From Asanoa ishikariensis (lineage in GTDB: Bacteria > Actinomycetota > Actinomycetes > Mycobacteriales > Micromonosporaceae), in NCBI RefSeq assembly GCF_900107455.1, contig NZ_FNQB01000005.1, positions 1-64,000 on the forward strand: DNA of 64,000 nucleotides, written 5' to 3'. Made by a program: the position numbers and the translations under genes. Under the pieces are notes generated by a model. It did not search any database. It was not told where the DNA came from and saw nothing but the letters and a program-made list of their open reading frames with translations. Shown here piece after piece: positions 50,713 to 59,615 of the stretch; within the stretch, counting starts at the first letter, position 1; the number at the start of each line of letters is the position of its first letter.

Positions 50713-51387
50713 TCAGTGTCCGAACGCCCACGCCACCATCAGTGGAAACTCTTGCCTCCAGAACGCGTTGCCGTGCGAGCCGACCCGTTCGGTCAGGACA
50801 ACGTCGCCGCCCGCATCGCGCAGCGCGTTCGCCCACCGGGTGGCGTTGTCGCGGAAGAACGGTTCTTTGGTGCCCGCGACGAGGTAGGCGCGCGGGAGTC
50901 TGCCGGGCAGCACGGCTGGTGGCTGATATCCCGCGCCGGGCGAGGCGCAGAAGACCGCGCCGTAGATGTCGGGGTGACGAAGCCCCATGGCGAGCGCGAG
51001 TTCTGCGCCGGCGGAGACGCCGAACGCCGCGGTTCGGTCGGCTGGCAGCTTGGCGCCCAGGCGGGTCGCCGCCCACCGGCGTACGTCCTCGACGAAGAAC
51101 TTCTCGTGTGCCGCGAACCGTCGCGGGTCGAAGGCGAACGCGTCCGTGCTGCGGCCCGGTGAGTACTCGTGCAGCCGCAGCGTCTCATCCTCCAACCGGT
51201 GCGCGCCGATGATCATCGTGGGCGGCAGATCGGCGGCTTCCAGAACTCCTCCCCATGACGTGATCAACTGGCCGTCACCGGCGAAGACGATCGCCTCGGG
51301 CGCAGCCGCCGGAACGTAGGCGGTGACTTGACGTCCGCCGTCGTACTCCAGCACTTCGGTAATGAGCTCGCCTGCTGTGGACGACAT
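50713..51387 (-). CDS. Putative esterase (alpha/beta hydrolase, Fes/esterase D type)
   Basis: 224 residues from the ATG at 51387; a longer frame to 51450 lacks a ribosome site. The nucleophile elbow AAFGVSAGAELAL, the PGAGYQPP loop and the catalytic histidine in GSHGNAFW match the putative esterase family that includes enterochelin esterase-like enzymes. No signal peptide is visible. The substrate is unknown; no siderophore genes flank it. Confidence 0.82.
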   Translation of the reverse strand: MSSTAGELITEVLEYDGGRQVTAYVPAAAPEAIVFAGDGQLITSWGGVLEAADLPPTMIIGAHRLEDETLRLHEYSPGRSTDAFAFDPRRFAAHEKFFVEDVRRWAATRLGAKLPADRTAAFGVSAGAELALAMGLRHPDIYGAVFCASPGAGYQPPAVLPGRLPRAYLVAGTKEPFFRDNATRWANALRDAGGDVVLTERVGSHGNAFWRQEFPLMVAWAFGH

Positions 51388-51420
51388 CGGCGCGGGCTCC
51401 CTGCTGACGTGAGGTAGCTG

Positions 51421-51500
51421 CTGGCAGTCGCTCGTAAGCGCATCGGCCACACGCTGCCGCTCGCCGACGCGGCCAAAGCCACCGGTGCACTCCCGGCTCT
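51421..51500 (+). pseudogene. Remnant of a zinc-type dehydrogenase C-terminus
   Basis: One frame reads LAVARKRIGHTLPLADAAKA, which matches the C-terminal GxxxPLxxAAxAH region of quinone-oxidoreductase-like alcohol dehydrogenases. A stop codon lies directly upstream (tag at 51415) and the remainder of the gene is missing. Short and therefore tentative. Confidence 0.4.
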
Positions 51501-51886
51501 AGACCAACACGTTTCCGTCGTGACCGCTGGCCCACCTCTACCGGTTGATCGCGCACTACGGCGAGATCAACACTATCCGGGCAACAAGAACTGGGCAGCG
51601 GCCCGAGCCGCTGTTGGCCATAGCGAAGATGAACCTGTCGGCGACGGCGATTCTATGAGGGCGAACTGGCATGCGGCGCGGCTCTCTTCGCGAGCCGACG
51701 CGTTTGCGCAGGTCATGGCCCCTGCCTCGACGCGTGTGAGGGGTGCGGGAACCAGCGAGGTCGAGCGCCCGTCTCCGCGGACTACGTTGCCCGATTATTT
51801 GTTAACCAACACACGGGTGCGTCTCAGATCCTGGAGCGTGCTCAATACGTTGGCGGAACAGCGAATCCTGAGTCCACAGTAAATAG

Positions 51887-52054
51887 GTGGCAGAGGTCCT
51901 AAGCGGAGTCGTCGCCGTCATCACGGCCTTATCTTTGCTGGTCGCGGCATGCGTGCCCCTGGTGCGTCTGCTCATGCGCAGGGAAGCTCCGCGGGATCAA
52001 AGAGCGCTCCAGCCCGGCCCAGACGCCGCGGATCGAAACGATCGTGCAGCGTAG
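51887..52054 (+). CDS. Small single-span membrane protein
   Basis: A 55-residue frame from GTG (51887): MAEVLSGVVAVITALSLLVA opens a hydrophobic span, followed by a basic patch (RLLMRREAPRDQR) and a hydrophilic tail. The positive residues after the span suggest an N-out orientation. There is no clear ribosome site, so it may be chance coding. Confidence 0.35.
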   Translation: MAEVLSGVVAVITALSLLVAACVPLVRLLMRREAPRDQRALQPGPDAADRNDRAA

Positions 52055-52169
52055 GGGCGAGAAGTGCAGGGCGTGCGGGCGAACTGGTCGAGGGCAACAT
52101 CCAACGCCAAGTTCGTGCCGTCGCCGCACCCCGGCCGGCCACAGGGCGTCGACCTGATGCCCGGTCTCG

Positions 52170-52192
52170 CTATTGCCAATAATATGCAATAG
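52170..52192. promoter_or_regulatory. AT-rich inverted repeat upstream of the aminopeptidase gene
   Basis: ctattgc (52170-52176) and gcaatag (52186-52192) are perfectly complementary with a 9-base spacer. It overlaps a possible -35 (TTGCCA) and lies 55 bp before the start of the gene at 52248. A repressor site is plausible. Confidence 0.45.
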
Positions 52193-52247
52193 CCTAAGAG
52201 TTGCAGGTGATCATGGCCTGCCGGGACACACGGTCGAGGAGCAAGTG

Positions 52248-53711
52248 GTGACAGCAGGGGATGAACGGCATGAGGTGCGCACGGAGTCGTACGATCCCGA
52301 TTTTCCGGACGGGTTCCTGAGCTTCATGCGGACCGGGTGGCGTGACGAGCCGCTCGAGGTGCGGCCCAGACCCGAGATCGGCCATCATGCCCGTCGCCGG
52401 GCGGCGCTGTCGGAGGGGTTTCCTGGCGAGACGCTGGTGATCCCCACCGGGTCGCGGAAGGTGCGGGCGAACGACACGACGTTCCCGTTTCGCCCCGGCA
52501 GCGACTTCGCGTACCTCTCCGGAGACCACGACCCTGACGGCGTGCTGATCCTGCGGCCGAACGGCGGCGGGCACGACGCCGTGCTGTACACACGGACACG
52601 CTCGCCCCGCGAGAGCGACGAGTTCTTCCGCAGCCGCGACGGTGAGCTGTGGGTCGGCCGGCGGCACGCACTCGCCGAGAAGGCGACCGAGCTGGGGATC
52701 GAAACCACCGACCTCGCCGACCTCGACGCCGCGCTCGCCGCGTGCGCACCCGGCCGCACGCGGGTGCTGCGCGGCCTGGACCCGGGCGTCGACCACGCCG
52801 TGCGGCCGCATGACCCGCAGCGGGCCGGCGCACGTGACCAGGAACTGGCCGCGGTGATAGCGGAGGCGAAGCTCGCCAAGGATGAGTGGGAGATCGCTCA
52901 GCTTCAGGACGCGGTCGACGCCACCGTACGCGGATTCGAAGATGTCGCCCGCGTCCTGCCGGCCGATCGTGGCGTGTCGGAACGGCTTGTGGAAGGTGTG
53001 TTCGGCCTGCGCGCCCGCCACGACGGCAACCACGTCGGCTACGGGTCCATCGTGTGCGCCGGCGCCAACGCCACCGTCCTGTGCTGGAAACGCAACACCG
53101 GCCTCACCGCGCCGGGGCAACTGCTGCTGATGGACATGGGCGTGGAGAACCGGCACCTCTACACCGCCGACGTGACCCGCACCGTGCCCGTCTCCGGCAC
53201 CTTCACCCCGTTACAGCGGCAGGTCTACGACATCGTGTACGCCGCGCAGCAGGCCGGCATCGACCTGATCAAGCCGGGAGTCAGGTTCAGCGACGTCCAC
53301 CAAACCTGCATGCGGGCACTGGCCGAGGGTCTGGCCGCACTCGGCGTGCTGCCGGTGAGCGTCGACGAAGCCATGGACCCACGTTCCACGATCTACCGGC
53401 GATGGACGCTCCACCCGTTCGGCCACATGCTCGGCATGGATGTCCATGACTGCGCGTCGGCTCGTCCGGACAAGTACCGCGACGGCGAGCTCGACGAGGG
53501 CTACGTGCTCACCGTTGAGCCCGGCCTCTACTTCCAGCCCGAAGACGACCTGGTCCCCGCCGAGCTGCGCGGCATCGGTATCCGCATCGAGGACGACATC
53601 CTCGTCACCGCCGCAGGCGCGACGAACCTGTCGACGGGTCTGCCACGCAAGGCCGACGAGGTCGAAGCCTGGCTCGCCGCCCAGCGCGAAGCCGGCCCCC
53701 GGCTGCCCTGA
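52248..53711 (+). CDS. pepP: Aminopeptidase P family protein (M24B)
   Basis: 487 residues from the GTG at 52248 (gaggag ribosome site). The N-terminal creatinase-like domain carries FRPGSDFAYLSGDHDPDG, and the C-terminal pita-bread domain carries the five metal ligands: Asp in LLMDMGVE, Asp in YTADVTRT, His in GHMLGMDVHD, Glu in TVEPGLY and Glu in IRIEDDIL. This is a dimanganese enzyme removing N-terminal residues next to proline. It lies 4 bp ahead of a class V PLP enzyme gene, with which it is co-transcribed. Confidence 0.93.
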   Translation: MTAGDERHEVRTESYDPDFPDGFLSFMRTGWRDEPLEVRPRPEIGHHARRRAALSEGFPGETLVIPTGSRKVRANDTTFPFRPGSDFAYLSGDHDPDGVLILRPNGGGHDAVLYTRTRSPRESDEFFRSRDGELWVGRRHALAEKATELGIETTDLADLDAALAACAPGRTRVLRGLDPGVDHAVRPHDPQRAGARDQELAAVIAEAKLAKDEWEIAQLQDAVDATVRGFEDVARVLPADRGVSERLVEGVFGLRARHDGNHVGYGSIVCAGANATVLCWKRNTGLTAPGQLLLMDMGVENRHLYTADVTRTVPVSGTFTPLQRQVYDIVYAAQQAGIDLIKPGVRFSDVHQTCMRALAEGLAALGVLPVSVDEAMDPRSTIYRRWTLHPFGHMLGMDVHDCASARPDKYRDGELDEGYVLTVEPGLYFQPEDDLVPAELRGIGIRIEDDILVTAAGATNLSTGLPRKADEVEAWLAAQREAGPRLP

Positions 53712-53715
53712 GACG

Positions 53716-54927
53716 ATGACGCGAAAAGGCAATCCCGCGACCCTCGATGTCGATCGCGCGCGCCGGGAGACTCCCGGGTGCGCGAACGTCGTCCATCTCA
53801 ACAACGCCGGGGCCGCCCTCCCGCCCGCGGTGGTGACCGACGCGGTTGTCGACCACCTTCGGCTAGAGGCGCGGATGGGCGGTTACGAGGCAGCCGCGGC
53901 GGCGGTGGCCTCGGTGAACAACGTCTACGACGCGATCGCCCGCCTGATTGGCAGCCGGCCACACGAGATCGCCGTCGTAGAGAACGCCACCCGTGCCTGG
54001 GACATGGCCTTCTACGCGATGCGCTTCGGCCCCGGCGACCGCATCCTGACCGCCAGGGCCGAGTACGCCAGCAACGTCATCGCCTTCCTCCAGACCGCGG
54101 CGCGTACCGGCGCCCGCATCGAGGTGGTCGACGACGACGAGCACGGGCAGTTCTCCGTGGACGACCTGCGTCGACGGCTCGACGACGACGTCAAGCTCGT
54201 CGCGGTGACGCACGTACCGACGCAGAGCGGTCTGGTCAATCCCGCGGCCGAGATCGGACGGCTGACCCGGGCGGCGGGCGTGCCGTTCCTGCTCGACGCC
54301 TGCCAATCCATCGGACAGCTACCCATCGACGTCGCCGAGATCGGCTGCGACGTGCTGTCCGCCACCGGCCGCAAATACCTGCGCGGGCCACGCGGCACCG
54401 GCTTCCTCTACGTATCCGACCGGCTCATCGACCAACTCGACCCGCCGTTCCTCGACCTGCACGCCGCGACGTGGACCGACCACGACCGCTACGAGCTCAG
54501 GCCGGACGCCCGGCGCTTCGAAAGCTGGGAGACCAACTACGCCACCAAAATCGGTCTCGGCGTCGCGGTGGACTACGCCCTGCGGTGGGGCATCGAGTCC
54601 ATAGAGGACCGCGTCACCACCCTCGCCACCTATCTCCGCCGGCGCCTGGCTGAACTGCCCGGCGTCGTCGTTCAGGACCGCGGCAAGCGCCTCTGCGGAA
54701 TCGTCAGCTTCACCGTCGACGGCATACCTGCCGCGGAGATCCAGGCACACCTGGCCAGGGCACAGATCAACACCTCGACCTCCACGGTCACCTCAGCCAG
54801 GTACGACCTGGCCGCCCGAGGCCTGTCCGCGATCGTGCGGGCATCGGTGCACTACTACAACACCGAAGACGAAATCGACCTGCTGTGCGCGGCACTGTCC
54901 CGCCTGCCCAACGGCCGGCCGCGGTAA
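53716..54927 (+). CDS. Class V aminotransferase / cysteine desulfurase-like PLP enzyme
   Basis: 403 residues from the ATG at 53716. The PLP lysine is in SATGRKYLRGPRGTGFLY, preceded by LLDACQSIGQLPIDV (the aspartate that binds the pyridine ring). The opening VVHLNNAGAALPP and the segment THVPTQSGLVNP belong to the isopenicillin-epimerase/cysteine-desulfurase/EgtE branch. Candidate roles are a carbon-sulfur lyase or an amino-acid deaminase; no egtB or egtD genes are present here. It forms a two-gene operon with the aminopeptidase P gene. Confidence 0.88.
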   Translation: MTRKGNPATLDVDRARRETPGCANVVHLNNAGAALPPAVVTDAVVDHLRLEARMGGYEAAAAAVASVNNVYDAIARLIGSRPHEIAVVENATRAWDMAFYAMRFGPGDRILTARAEYASNVIAFLQTAARTGARIEVVDDDEHGQFSVDDLRRRLDDDVKLVAVTHVPTQSGLVNPAAEIGRLTRAAGVPFLLDACQSIGQLPIDVAEIGCDVLSATGRKYLRGPRGTGFLYVSDRLIDQLDPPFLDLHAATWTDHDRYELRPDARRFESWETNYATKIGLGVAVDYALRWGIESIEDRVTTLATYLRRRLAELPGVVVQDRGKRLCGIVSFTVDGIPAAEIQAHLARAQINTSTSTVTSARYDLAARGLSAIVRASVHYYNTEDEIDLLCAALSRLPNGRPR

Positions 54928-54952
54928 CAGGACGTCGAGGCTGGGCGAGTGC

Positions 54953-55330
54953 CTATCGGCGGCGCCTGCTCTCCCAGCGGGCTTGTCGTTCGGCATGGGC
55001 ACGCCGCGCGTCCGCCAGACTGACCGGCCGCTCCGCATACGCGTGCCGCGCGTCCGTCAGGCTCATCGAGCCGTTCGGACCACCGCGAACCGTGTCGGCG
55101 TCTTCATCGTCTTGCCCGTCGTCCTCCCAGGCGCAGACGAAGCAGATTTCGAACTGACCTCGCCCGTCAAGCGTCGGGTGCCGGCAGCACGGACACGCGT
55201 GCGGTCCGCTGCCCTCTTCAATCACCACAGAACGTACATTCAACGCCTCGGCGTACTGCTCGAACCATTCAGTTCGCCTCGCGAGTTCCTCCGCGGACGG
55301 CCCCTCGTGCTTATCGGTGGCCTCGCCCAT
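54953..55330 (-). CDS. CPCC-type cysteine-rich protein
   Basis: 125 residues from the ATG at 55330. A zinc-ribbon-like segment begins ACPCCRHPTLDGRGQFEICF and continues VCAWEDDG, followed by the acidic EDADTVRGGPNG, which defines the CPCC family. Members are small and of unknown function, some encoded near toxin-immunity loci. The C-terminal tail holds two near-identical DARxAxAER repeats. A DUF6188 gene is divergent from it. Confidence 0.88.
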   Translation of the reverse strand: MGEATDKHEGPSAEELARRTEWFEQYAEALNVRSVVIEEGSGPHACPCCRHPTLDGRGQFEICFVCAWEDDGQDDEDADTVRGGPNGSMSLTDARHAYAERPVSLADARRAHAERQARWESRRRR

Positions 55331-55476
55331 CCCCAGTACCTCTCCCCTTTGTGCGGCCCTGGTCGTGGAAGTCCCGCGCACGACGACAAGAGACCATCGC
55401 TAGATTCAAGGTTCGTAAACCCGAACCTCCACGCCAGCGGGCAACACCGCTGAACGGTCACGACAGGGTAGGCCTC

Positions 55477-55908
55477 GTGAGAATCCCGACCGCGTTGGTT
55501 GACTGCCGCGTCGACCGGACCGCCTTCGACTTCCAGGTCCGACTTAGCTTCAGCGGTCTCGGCCCCGACGAAGGCTATCGAGTTGATGCCGATCTGGTCA
55601 TCGAGACCCCGTTCCTGCTCTGCGACGCCAGCGGTGAATGGCACGAGCTCGATCCCGGCACCGGATCCGGCCTCGCACCGGTGCTGGACCTCTTCCGCCG
55701 GACCGTCAGCACCGTAGAAATCCGTGGCCGAGGCGCCCTCCACTTGACGTTCGACGACGGCTCCGAGCTGCAGGTCGGTCCGCATGCCGAGTACGAGTCC
55801 TGGAATCTGACCGGCATAGGCGTCGACCCAATCACCGTCGGCCCCGGCGGAGAGACCGACTGGTGTCTCCTACCGATCGTCGAGCCGGGGCTGTCACGCA
55901 TCACGTGA
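55477..55908 (+). CDS. DUF6188 family protein
   Basis: 143 residues starting at GTG (55477); the frame runs further upstream into the promoter of the CPCC gene, which is unlikely to be coding. The protein has a barrel-like pattern with ADLVIETPFLL, ALHLTFDDGSELQV and a C-terminal YESWNLTG and PGGETDW that identify DUF6188. Function unknown; the family is frequent in actinobacteria and often sits among immunity-like genes, as here beside CPCC. Confidence 0.82.
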   Translation: MRIPTALVDCRVDRTAFDFQVRLSFSGLGPDEGYRVDADLVIETPFLLCDASGEWHELDPGTGSGLAPVLDLFRRTVSTVEIRGRGALHLTFDDGSELQVGPHAEYESWNLTGIGVDPITVGPGGETDWCLLPIVEPGLSRIT

Positions 55909-56118
55909 CGCCGATCCGCAACGGATCAACGGGAGCCCGACAGCGTAACGATCACGATCCCGCCGAGTCGCCAACAGCGAGCCTCCGAGTACCAGTGCGC
56001 CGAAGGCGAGTTGGAAGCACAGAGCGTTCGCAGCCGGGACGCCTGTGTGCGAGCGGCGAACGGCATCGGCCTTGTCGACAGACCGTCGATTGTTCGTGCG
56101 GCACGGTCTAGTGCACTG

Positions 56119-56265
56119 TCAGCCGGTGATCACCGGCCAGGCGTACGCGAGCAGCGCGCACGCCGCGCCCAGCAGGGCCGGGGAAAATCCCCGCGGTCGC
56201 AGGGGCAGGGCGGCCACCGCGATCAGGATGACGGCGAGAACGTACAGGACTACCTGGACCGACAT
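56119..56265 (-). CDS. Small two-span membrane protein
   Basis: 48 residues from the ATG at 56265. It contains VVLYVLAVILIAVAALPL, a short basic loop (RPRG) and a second span (LLGAACALLAYAWPVI). A gagag ribosome site lies upstream. The frame can be extended to 56349, but the extra part is Arg/Pro-rich and not convincing. Function unknown. Confidence 0.6.
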   Translation of the reverse strand: MSVQVVLYVLAVILIAVAALPLRPRGFSPALLGAACALLAYAWPVITG

Positions 56266-56463
56266 GGCGCTCTCGCTGGGGTGGTGGACCGGCGGCCGCC
56301 CCTTGTACCCGCCACGGCGAGCCGGCGAAACGTGGCGCGATCTAGTCACCCGACGCGCCAGATCGCACTCAGGCTGGATGGTGCCCGGGCGTGTGCCTGC
56401 TGAGCAGTGGCAGACTGGCCACTTTGTCTGTGCTGCCCGCAGGAGGCCGGCAGGCTAACTGGT

Positions 56464-56507
56464 TACGGCGGCGCGGAGGCCCTGAGGAAGGGCCGCGCGC
56501 CGCCGTA
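56464..56507 (-). terminator. Terminator hairpin of the secreted S33 peptidase gene
   Basis: Perfect 12-bp arms (tacggcggcgcg and cgcgccgccgta) surround a second inner stem (gccct/agggc). It lies 22 bp beyond the stop codon of the gene at 56529. Confidence 0.75.
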
Positions 56508-56528
56508 TATGAATCAGTGAGCGGCCGG

Positions 56529-58034
56529 TTACTTCGTTTGGGCTGTGGCCCGGCAGGTCGCGCCAATCGGCGGGAGCTTGCGGTCGATCAGAAATCGGTC
56601 GACATACCCGGTGGTACACGCGGTACGTAGGTAAGCTCCGTGGCCCCAGCCCTGGTAGGTGACGAGCCGGCCGTTGTCACCAAGCTGGTCCGCGACGTTC
56701 CGCGCCCAGGCGTACGGGGTGGCCGGATCGTGCTGGGCATTAATCAGTAGTAGCGGCGTGGAGGTGTTTACCCGCAATCGGTGCTGTGGATTGTTCACTG
56801 TGCCCTGCCAGCCGAGGCACACCATGGTGGGTGCGAGGGCGCCGGTCGAGACGCGCAGGTGCGGCGCCACCGCACGCGATTTGTCGAGGTACCGGGACAT
56901 CTGTGCGTAGCCGTCAATGGGCAACGACCAGTCTCCGCAGACCACCGGCAGGGGCAGTTCAGCGACCTCACCGGTCGACGGCGCGGCCGCTTTTGGCGAC
57001 GTGGCGCCAAGGGTGGTGTTGTCCAGCGAGTCGAGCCAATTGGCCAGACTCGACCAGTTCGGCCCGTAGAACTCCTTGAACGCGTGCTTGCTCAGGTCGA
57101 ACCAGGTCAACCTGTTGCCGCTGGTCGGGTCCACCAGCGTGCCGGTCTCGGCTCGACGCATCAGGTCGTCGTAGAGCGCACCTACGCTCCGGCCGTGCAG
57201 CGCGCACGCCGGACTCCGGTCGCACCAGGCGGCGAACTCGTCAAAGGAATCCTCGACCGCCGCCGCTTGGTCGACCAGGAACGGTTTGGTGCTCAGGCTG
57301 TGGTCCATGACGCTGTCGAGCGCGAGCGCCCGGACGCGACCCGGGAATCGCTCGGCGTACACCTGCCCGATCAGCGTGCCGTAGGACACCCCGTGATAGC
57401 TGATCCGCTGTGCGCCGAGTGCGGCCCGGATCGCGTCCATGTCGTAGGCCACGCTGAGGGTGTCCGCGTGGTCGAACAGGGGTCCGGTGCGTGCGCGGCA
57501 GTCGTCGTAGAGCCGCTTGTTGTAGGCGATCTGCTGGTCGTAATCCGCTTGGCTGCTTATCACCGGGTATGGCATCTGGGCCAGGAGGGAGACCGAGCAG
57601 ACGGCCGGGCTGCTGCGGGCGACGCCACGCGGATCGAACCCGATGATGTCGAACCTTCGGCGGATCTCGGGACTGAACTTCGTATCCGCGTCGAACACGT
57701 AGTCGACGCCGGACAGGCCGGGACCGCCTGTGCCGACGAGCAGCGGTCCGATTCGCCTTTTCGGGTCGGTGGCGACCTGCTTGGCTATCGCCAATGAGAA
57801 TGTCGGTCCGTGTGGGTGGGCCCAGTCGATCGGGAGGTCGAGGGTGGCGCAGCGCAGTCCGGGGTCGTCGGAATGTTGCGGGCACGGGTTCCAGGTGATG
57901 GGGCCGGCCCGCCAGCCGTTTGGCCCGCTGCCAGCCGTCCAACTCGGTTTCGCACCCGCGGGGCTGGCCATGGGAGCGATCAGTGCCATGACGGCTGCTG
58001 CCATAGCTACCGCAGTACGGATGGCATTTCGCAT
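56529..58034 (-). CDS. Secreted S33 tripeptidyl-aminopeptidase-like hydrolase
   Basis: 501 residues with a Sec signal peptide (cleavage near SPAGA, about residue 28). The alpha/beta-hydrolase fold has GPLLVGTGGPGLSG, IIGFDPRGVARSSP, the nucleophile in YHGVSYGTLIG and the late INAQHDPATPY and GWGHGAYLR that give the Asp and His of the triad. It matches the Streptomyces SlpD/SlpE/Tap group that removes tripeptides from secreted proteins. Conserved cysteines (CPQHSDDPGLRC) suggest an extracellular, disulfide-bonded enzyme. Confidence 0.92.
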   Translation of the reverse strand: MRNAIRTAVAMAAAVMALIAPMASPAGAKPSWTAGSGPNGWRAGPITWNPCPQHSDDPGLRCATLDLPIDWAHPHGPTFSLAIAKQVATDPKRRIGPLLVGTGGPGLSGVDYVFDADTKFSPEIRRRFDIIGFDPRGVARSSPAVCSVSLLAQMPYPVISSQADYDQQIAYNKRLYDDCRARTGPLFDHADTLSVAYDMDAIRAALGAQRISYHGVSYGTLIGQVYAERFPGRVRALALDSVMDHSLSTKPFLVDQAAAVEDSFDEFAAWCDRSPACALHGRSVGALYDDLMRRAETGTLVDPTSGNRLTWFDLSKHAFKEFYGPNWSSLANWLDSLDNTTLGATSPKAAAPSTGEVAELPLPVVCGDWSLPIDGYAQMSRYLDKSRAVAPHLRVSTGALAPTMVCLGWQGTVNNPQHRLRVNTSTPLLLINAQHDPATPYAWARNVADQLGDNGRLVTYQGWGHGAYLRTACTTGYVDRFLIDRKLPPIGATCRATAQTK

Positions 58035-58257
58035 GAAAGGGCAACTCCATTCACCGATGGATGAGCTGCCGCAAGTCGAGCACGTGTCGATTCAGACCAG
58101 AAGAGATCGTCGACGGTTCCAGGGTGATCTCCGGGGAACCCCCCACGAGACGTCGCCGCGTCTGCAGAACATCCCTGAGTCGCTGCCGCCATCGCGACAG
58201 CGGTCAGCAAATGTCCTCTAGGGACGGTCCCGAGGTCGTTAGGGCAGGTCGAAGGTT

Positions 58258-58316
58258 TCCGAACGAAGCCGAGCGAATCCGAACAGTGTGGACCGCATGG
58301 TTCGGCTTTCCGAACC
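58258..58316. repeat. Three tccgaac repeats and a hairpin upstream of a membrane-protein gene
   Basis: tccgaac occurs at 58258, 58278 and 58309, and the last is part of the perfect hairpin ggttcgg-cttt-ccgaacc (58299-58316). The first two are 20 bp apart, about two helical turns. They lie 58-116 bp before the gene at 58374 and could bind the NarL-type regulator encoded just downstream. Confidence 0.5.
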
Positions 58317-58373
58317 AGACAGTGTCGTGGCGGCACGATTGGCCCGCAGCCGGAGCTCTCACACGATGGACGG

Positions 58374-58967
58374 GTGAATACTCTCGTTGACCACCTGGCC
58401 CCGCCCACCGCTCTGACCCATGGCCGCCTCCGCAACTGGATTCGCATTGCGGGCCGGAGCCTCGCGTACTGTGCGCTCTTGCTGCCACTGTCCCTCGTGT
58501 CCTTGTTCGCCGCCGTCATCGGCCGTCAGCGGTGGACGGTCGCGTCGTGGCGGTGGCTGCGGACCAGGCTGCTGGACCTGCCCGCGGTGCCGGAGGGCCG
58601 GCCGCGGACGCGCGCCGTCGCCGGCCACGCGATGGGGAGCCTCCTTCTCGGCGTGATGGCCGTGGTGCCACTCGGGGTCGAGGTGCTGTGGCTGCTCCGC
58701 GCCGTCCTCTACGGGTTCGTCGACTCCGGCCCGTACGACCATTCGTGGGGCGGCCCGACCCGGGGCGGCGCGTGGGTGGCCCACTTCCTGATCGGCACAC
58801 CGGAGGCGCTCGCCGGACTGGCCGCACTCGCGGGTATCGCCGCACTGCACCAGCGGTTGACGGCGGCGCTCGACGGGGCGCGGACGCCCCGCTGGCTGAT
58901 GCCGACCGTCGTGGTCGCTGGCCTGGCCACCGCGCTGCTGTTCGTGGCCTGGACCCGCCAGCTCTAG
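58374..58967 (+). CDS. Sensor-domain-like membrane protein
   Basis: 197 residues starting at GTG, with four membrane spans. Its layout (ALLLPLSLVSLFAAVIG, LLLGVMAVVPLGVEVLWLL, then two later spans) resembles the N-terminal membrane sensor of the histidine kinase at 59616, but without a kinase part. It converges on the response-regulator gene with a 4-bp overlap. It may be a partner or decoy sensor for that two-component system. Confidence 0.65.
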   Translation: MNTLVDHLAPPTALTHGRLRNWIRIAGRSLAYCALLLPLSLVSLFAAVIGRQRWTVASWRWLRTRLLDLPAVPEGRPRTRAVAGHAMGSLLLGVMAVVPLGVEVLWLLRAVLYGFVDSGPYDHSWGGPTRGGAWVAHFLIGTPEALAGLAALAGIAALHQRLTAALDGARTPRWLMPTVVVAGLATALLFVAWTRQL

Positions 58968-59608
58968 GCGGCTTCCAGATAGCGCAGGACGGCCAGGACG
59001 CGCCGGTGGTCGGATTCCGATGCCAGCAGGCCAAGTTTGCTGAAGATGTTGGCCACGTGCTTCTCCACTGCGCGCTCCGTGACCACGAAGGTCTTCGCGA
59101 TGGCCGCGTTGGTGCGGCCCTCGGCCATCAGCGCGAGGGCCTCGCGCTCCCGTCGGGTGAGCCGGGCGAGATCGTGGTCGCGTTGGCTGGCTCCGAACAG
59201 TTGGTTGACCACCTCGGGGTCCAGGGCGGTGCCGCCGGCGGCGACCCGCTCGAGGGCGTCGACGAATTCGTCGATGTCGCCGACCCGGTCCTTGAGCAGA
59301 TAGCCGACGCCGGCGGCGCCGCCGGTCAGGAGCTGTTTGGCGAAGCGCGTCTCGACATATTGGGAGAAGAGCAGGACACCTACCGCGGGGTACGCCGCCC
59401 GGAGCGCGACCGCGGCCCGCACGCCCTCGTCGGTATGCGTCGGTGGCATCCGGATGTCGATCACCGCAATGTCGGGATGCCAGGCCCCGGCCCGGTCGTG
59501 CAGGGCCGCGGCGTCGCCCACGGTTGCGATCTGGTGTCCGCGCATCTCCAGCAGCTGCGCCAGCCCCTCGCGCAGGATGGCGAGGTCTTCGGCGATCAGG
59601 ATGCGCAT
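58964..59608 (-). CDS. NarL/LuxR-family response regulator
   Basis: 214 residues. The receiver domain has Asp8 and the phosphoacceptor Asp51 (IAVIDIRMP); the C-terminal LuxR-type helix-turn-helix has LTRREREALALMAEGRTNAAIA and TERAVEKHVANIFSKLGL. It starts 7 bp after the histidine-kinase gene and is its partner. Binding to the tccgaac repeats at 58258-58316 is a testable guess. Confidence 0.95.
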   Translation of the reverse strand: MRILIAEDLAILREGLAQLLEMRGHQIATVGDAAALHDRAGAWHPDIAVIDIRMPPTHTDEGVRAAVALRAAYPAVGVLLFSQYVETRFAKQLLTGGAAGVGYLLKDRVGDIDEFVDALERVAAGGTALDPEVVNQLFGASQRDHDLARLTRREREALALMAEGRTNAAIAKTFVVTERAVEKHVANIFSKLGLLASESDHRRVLAVLRYLEAA

Positions 59609-59615
59609 CGATTCC

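Noticed and set aside
51520-51882. 120-codon open frame after the esterase gene
   Set aside because: No domain and uneven composition; its start overlaps the remnant of a dehydrogenase, so it is probably chance.
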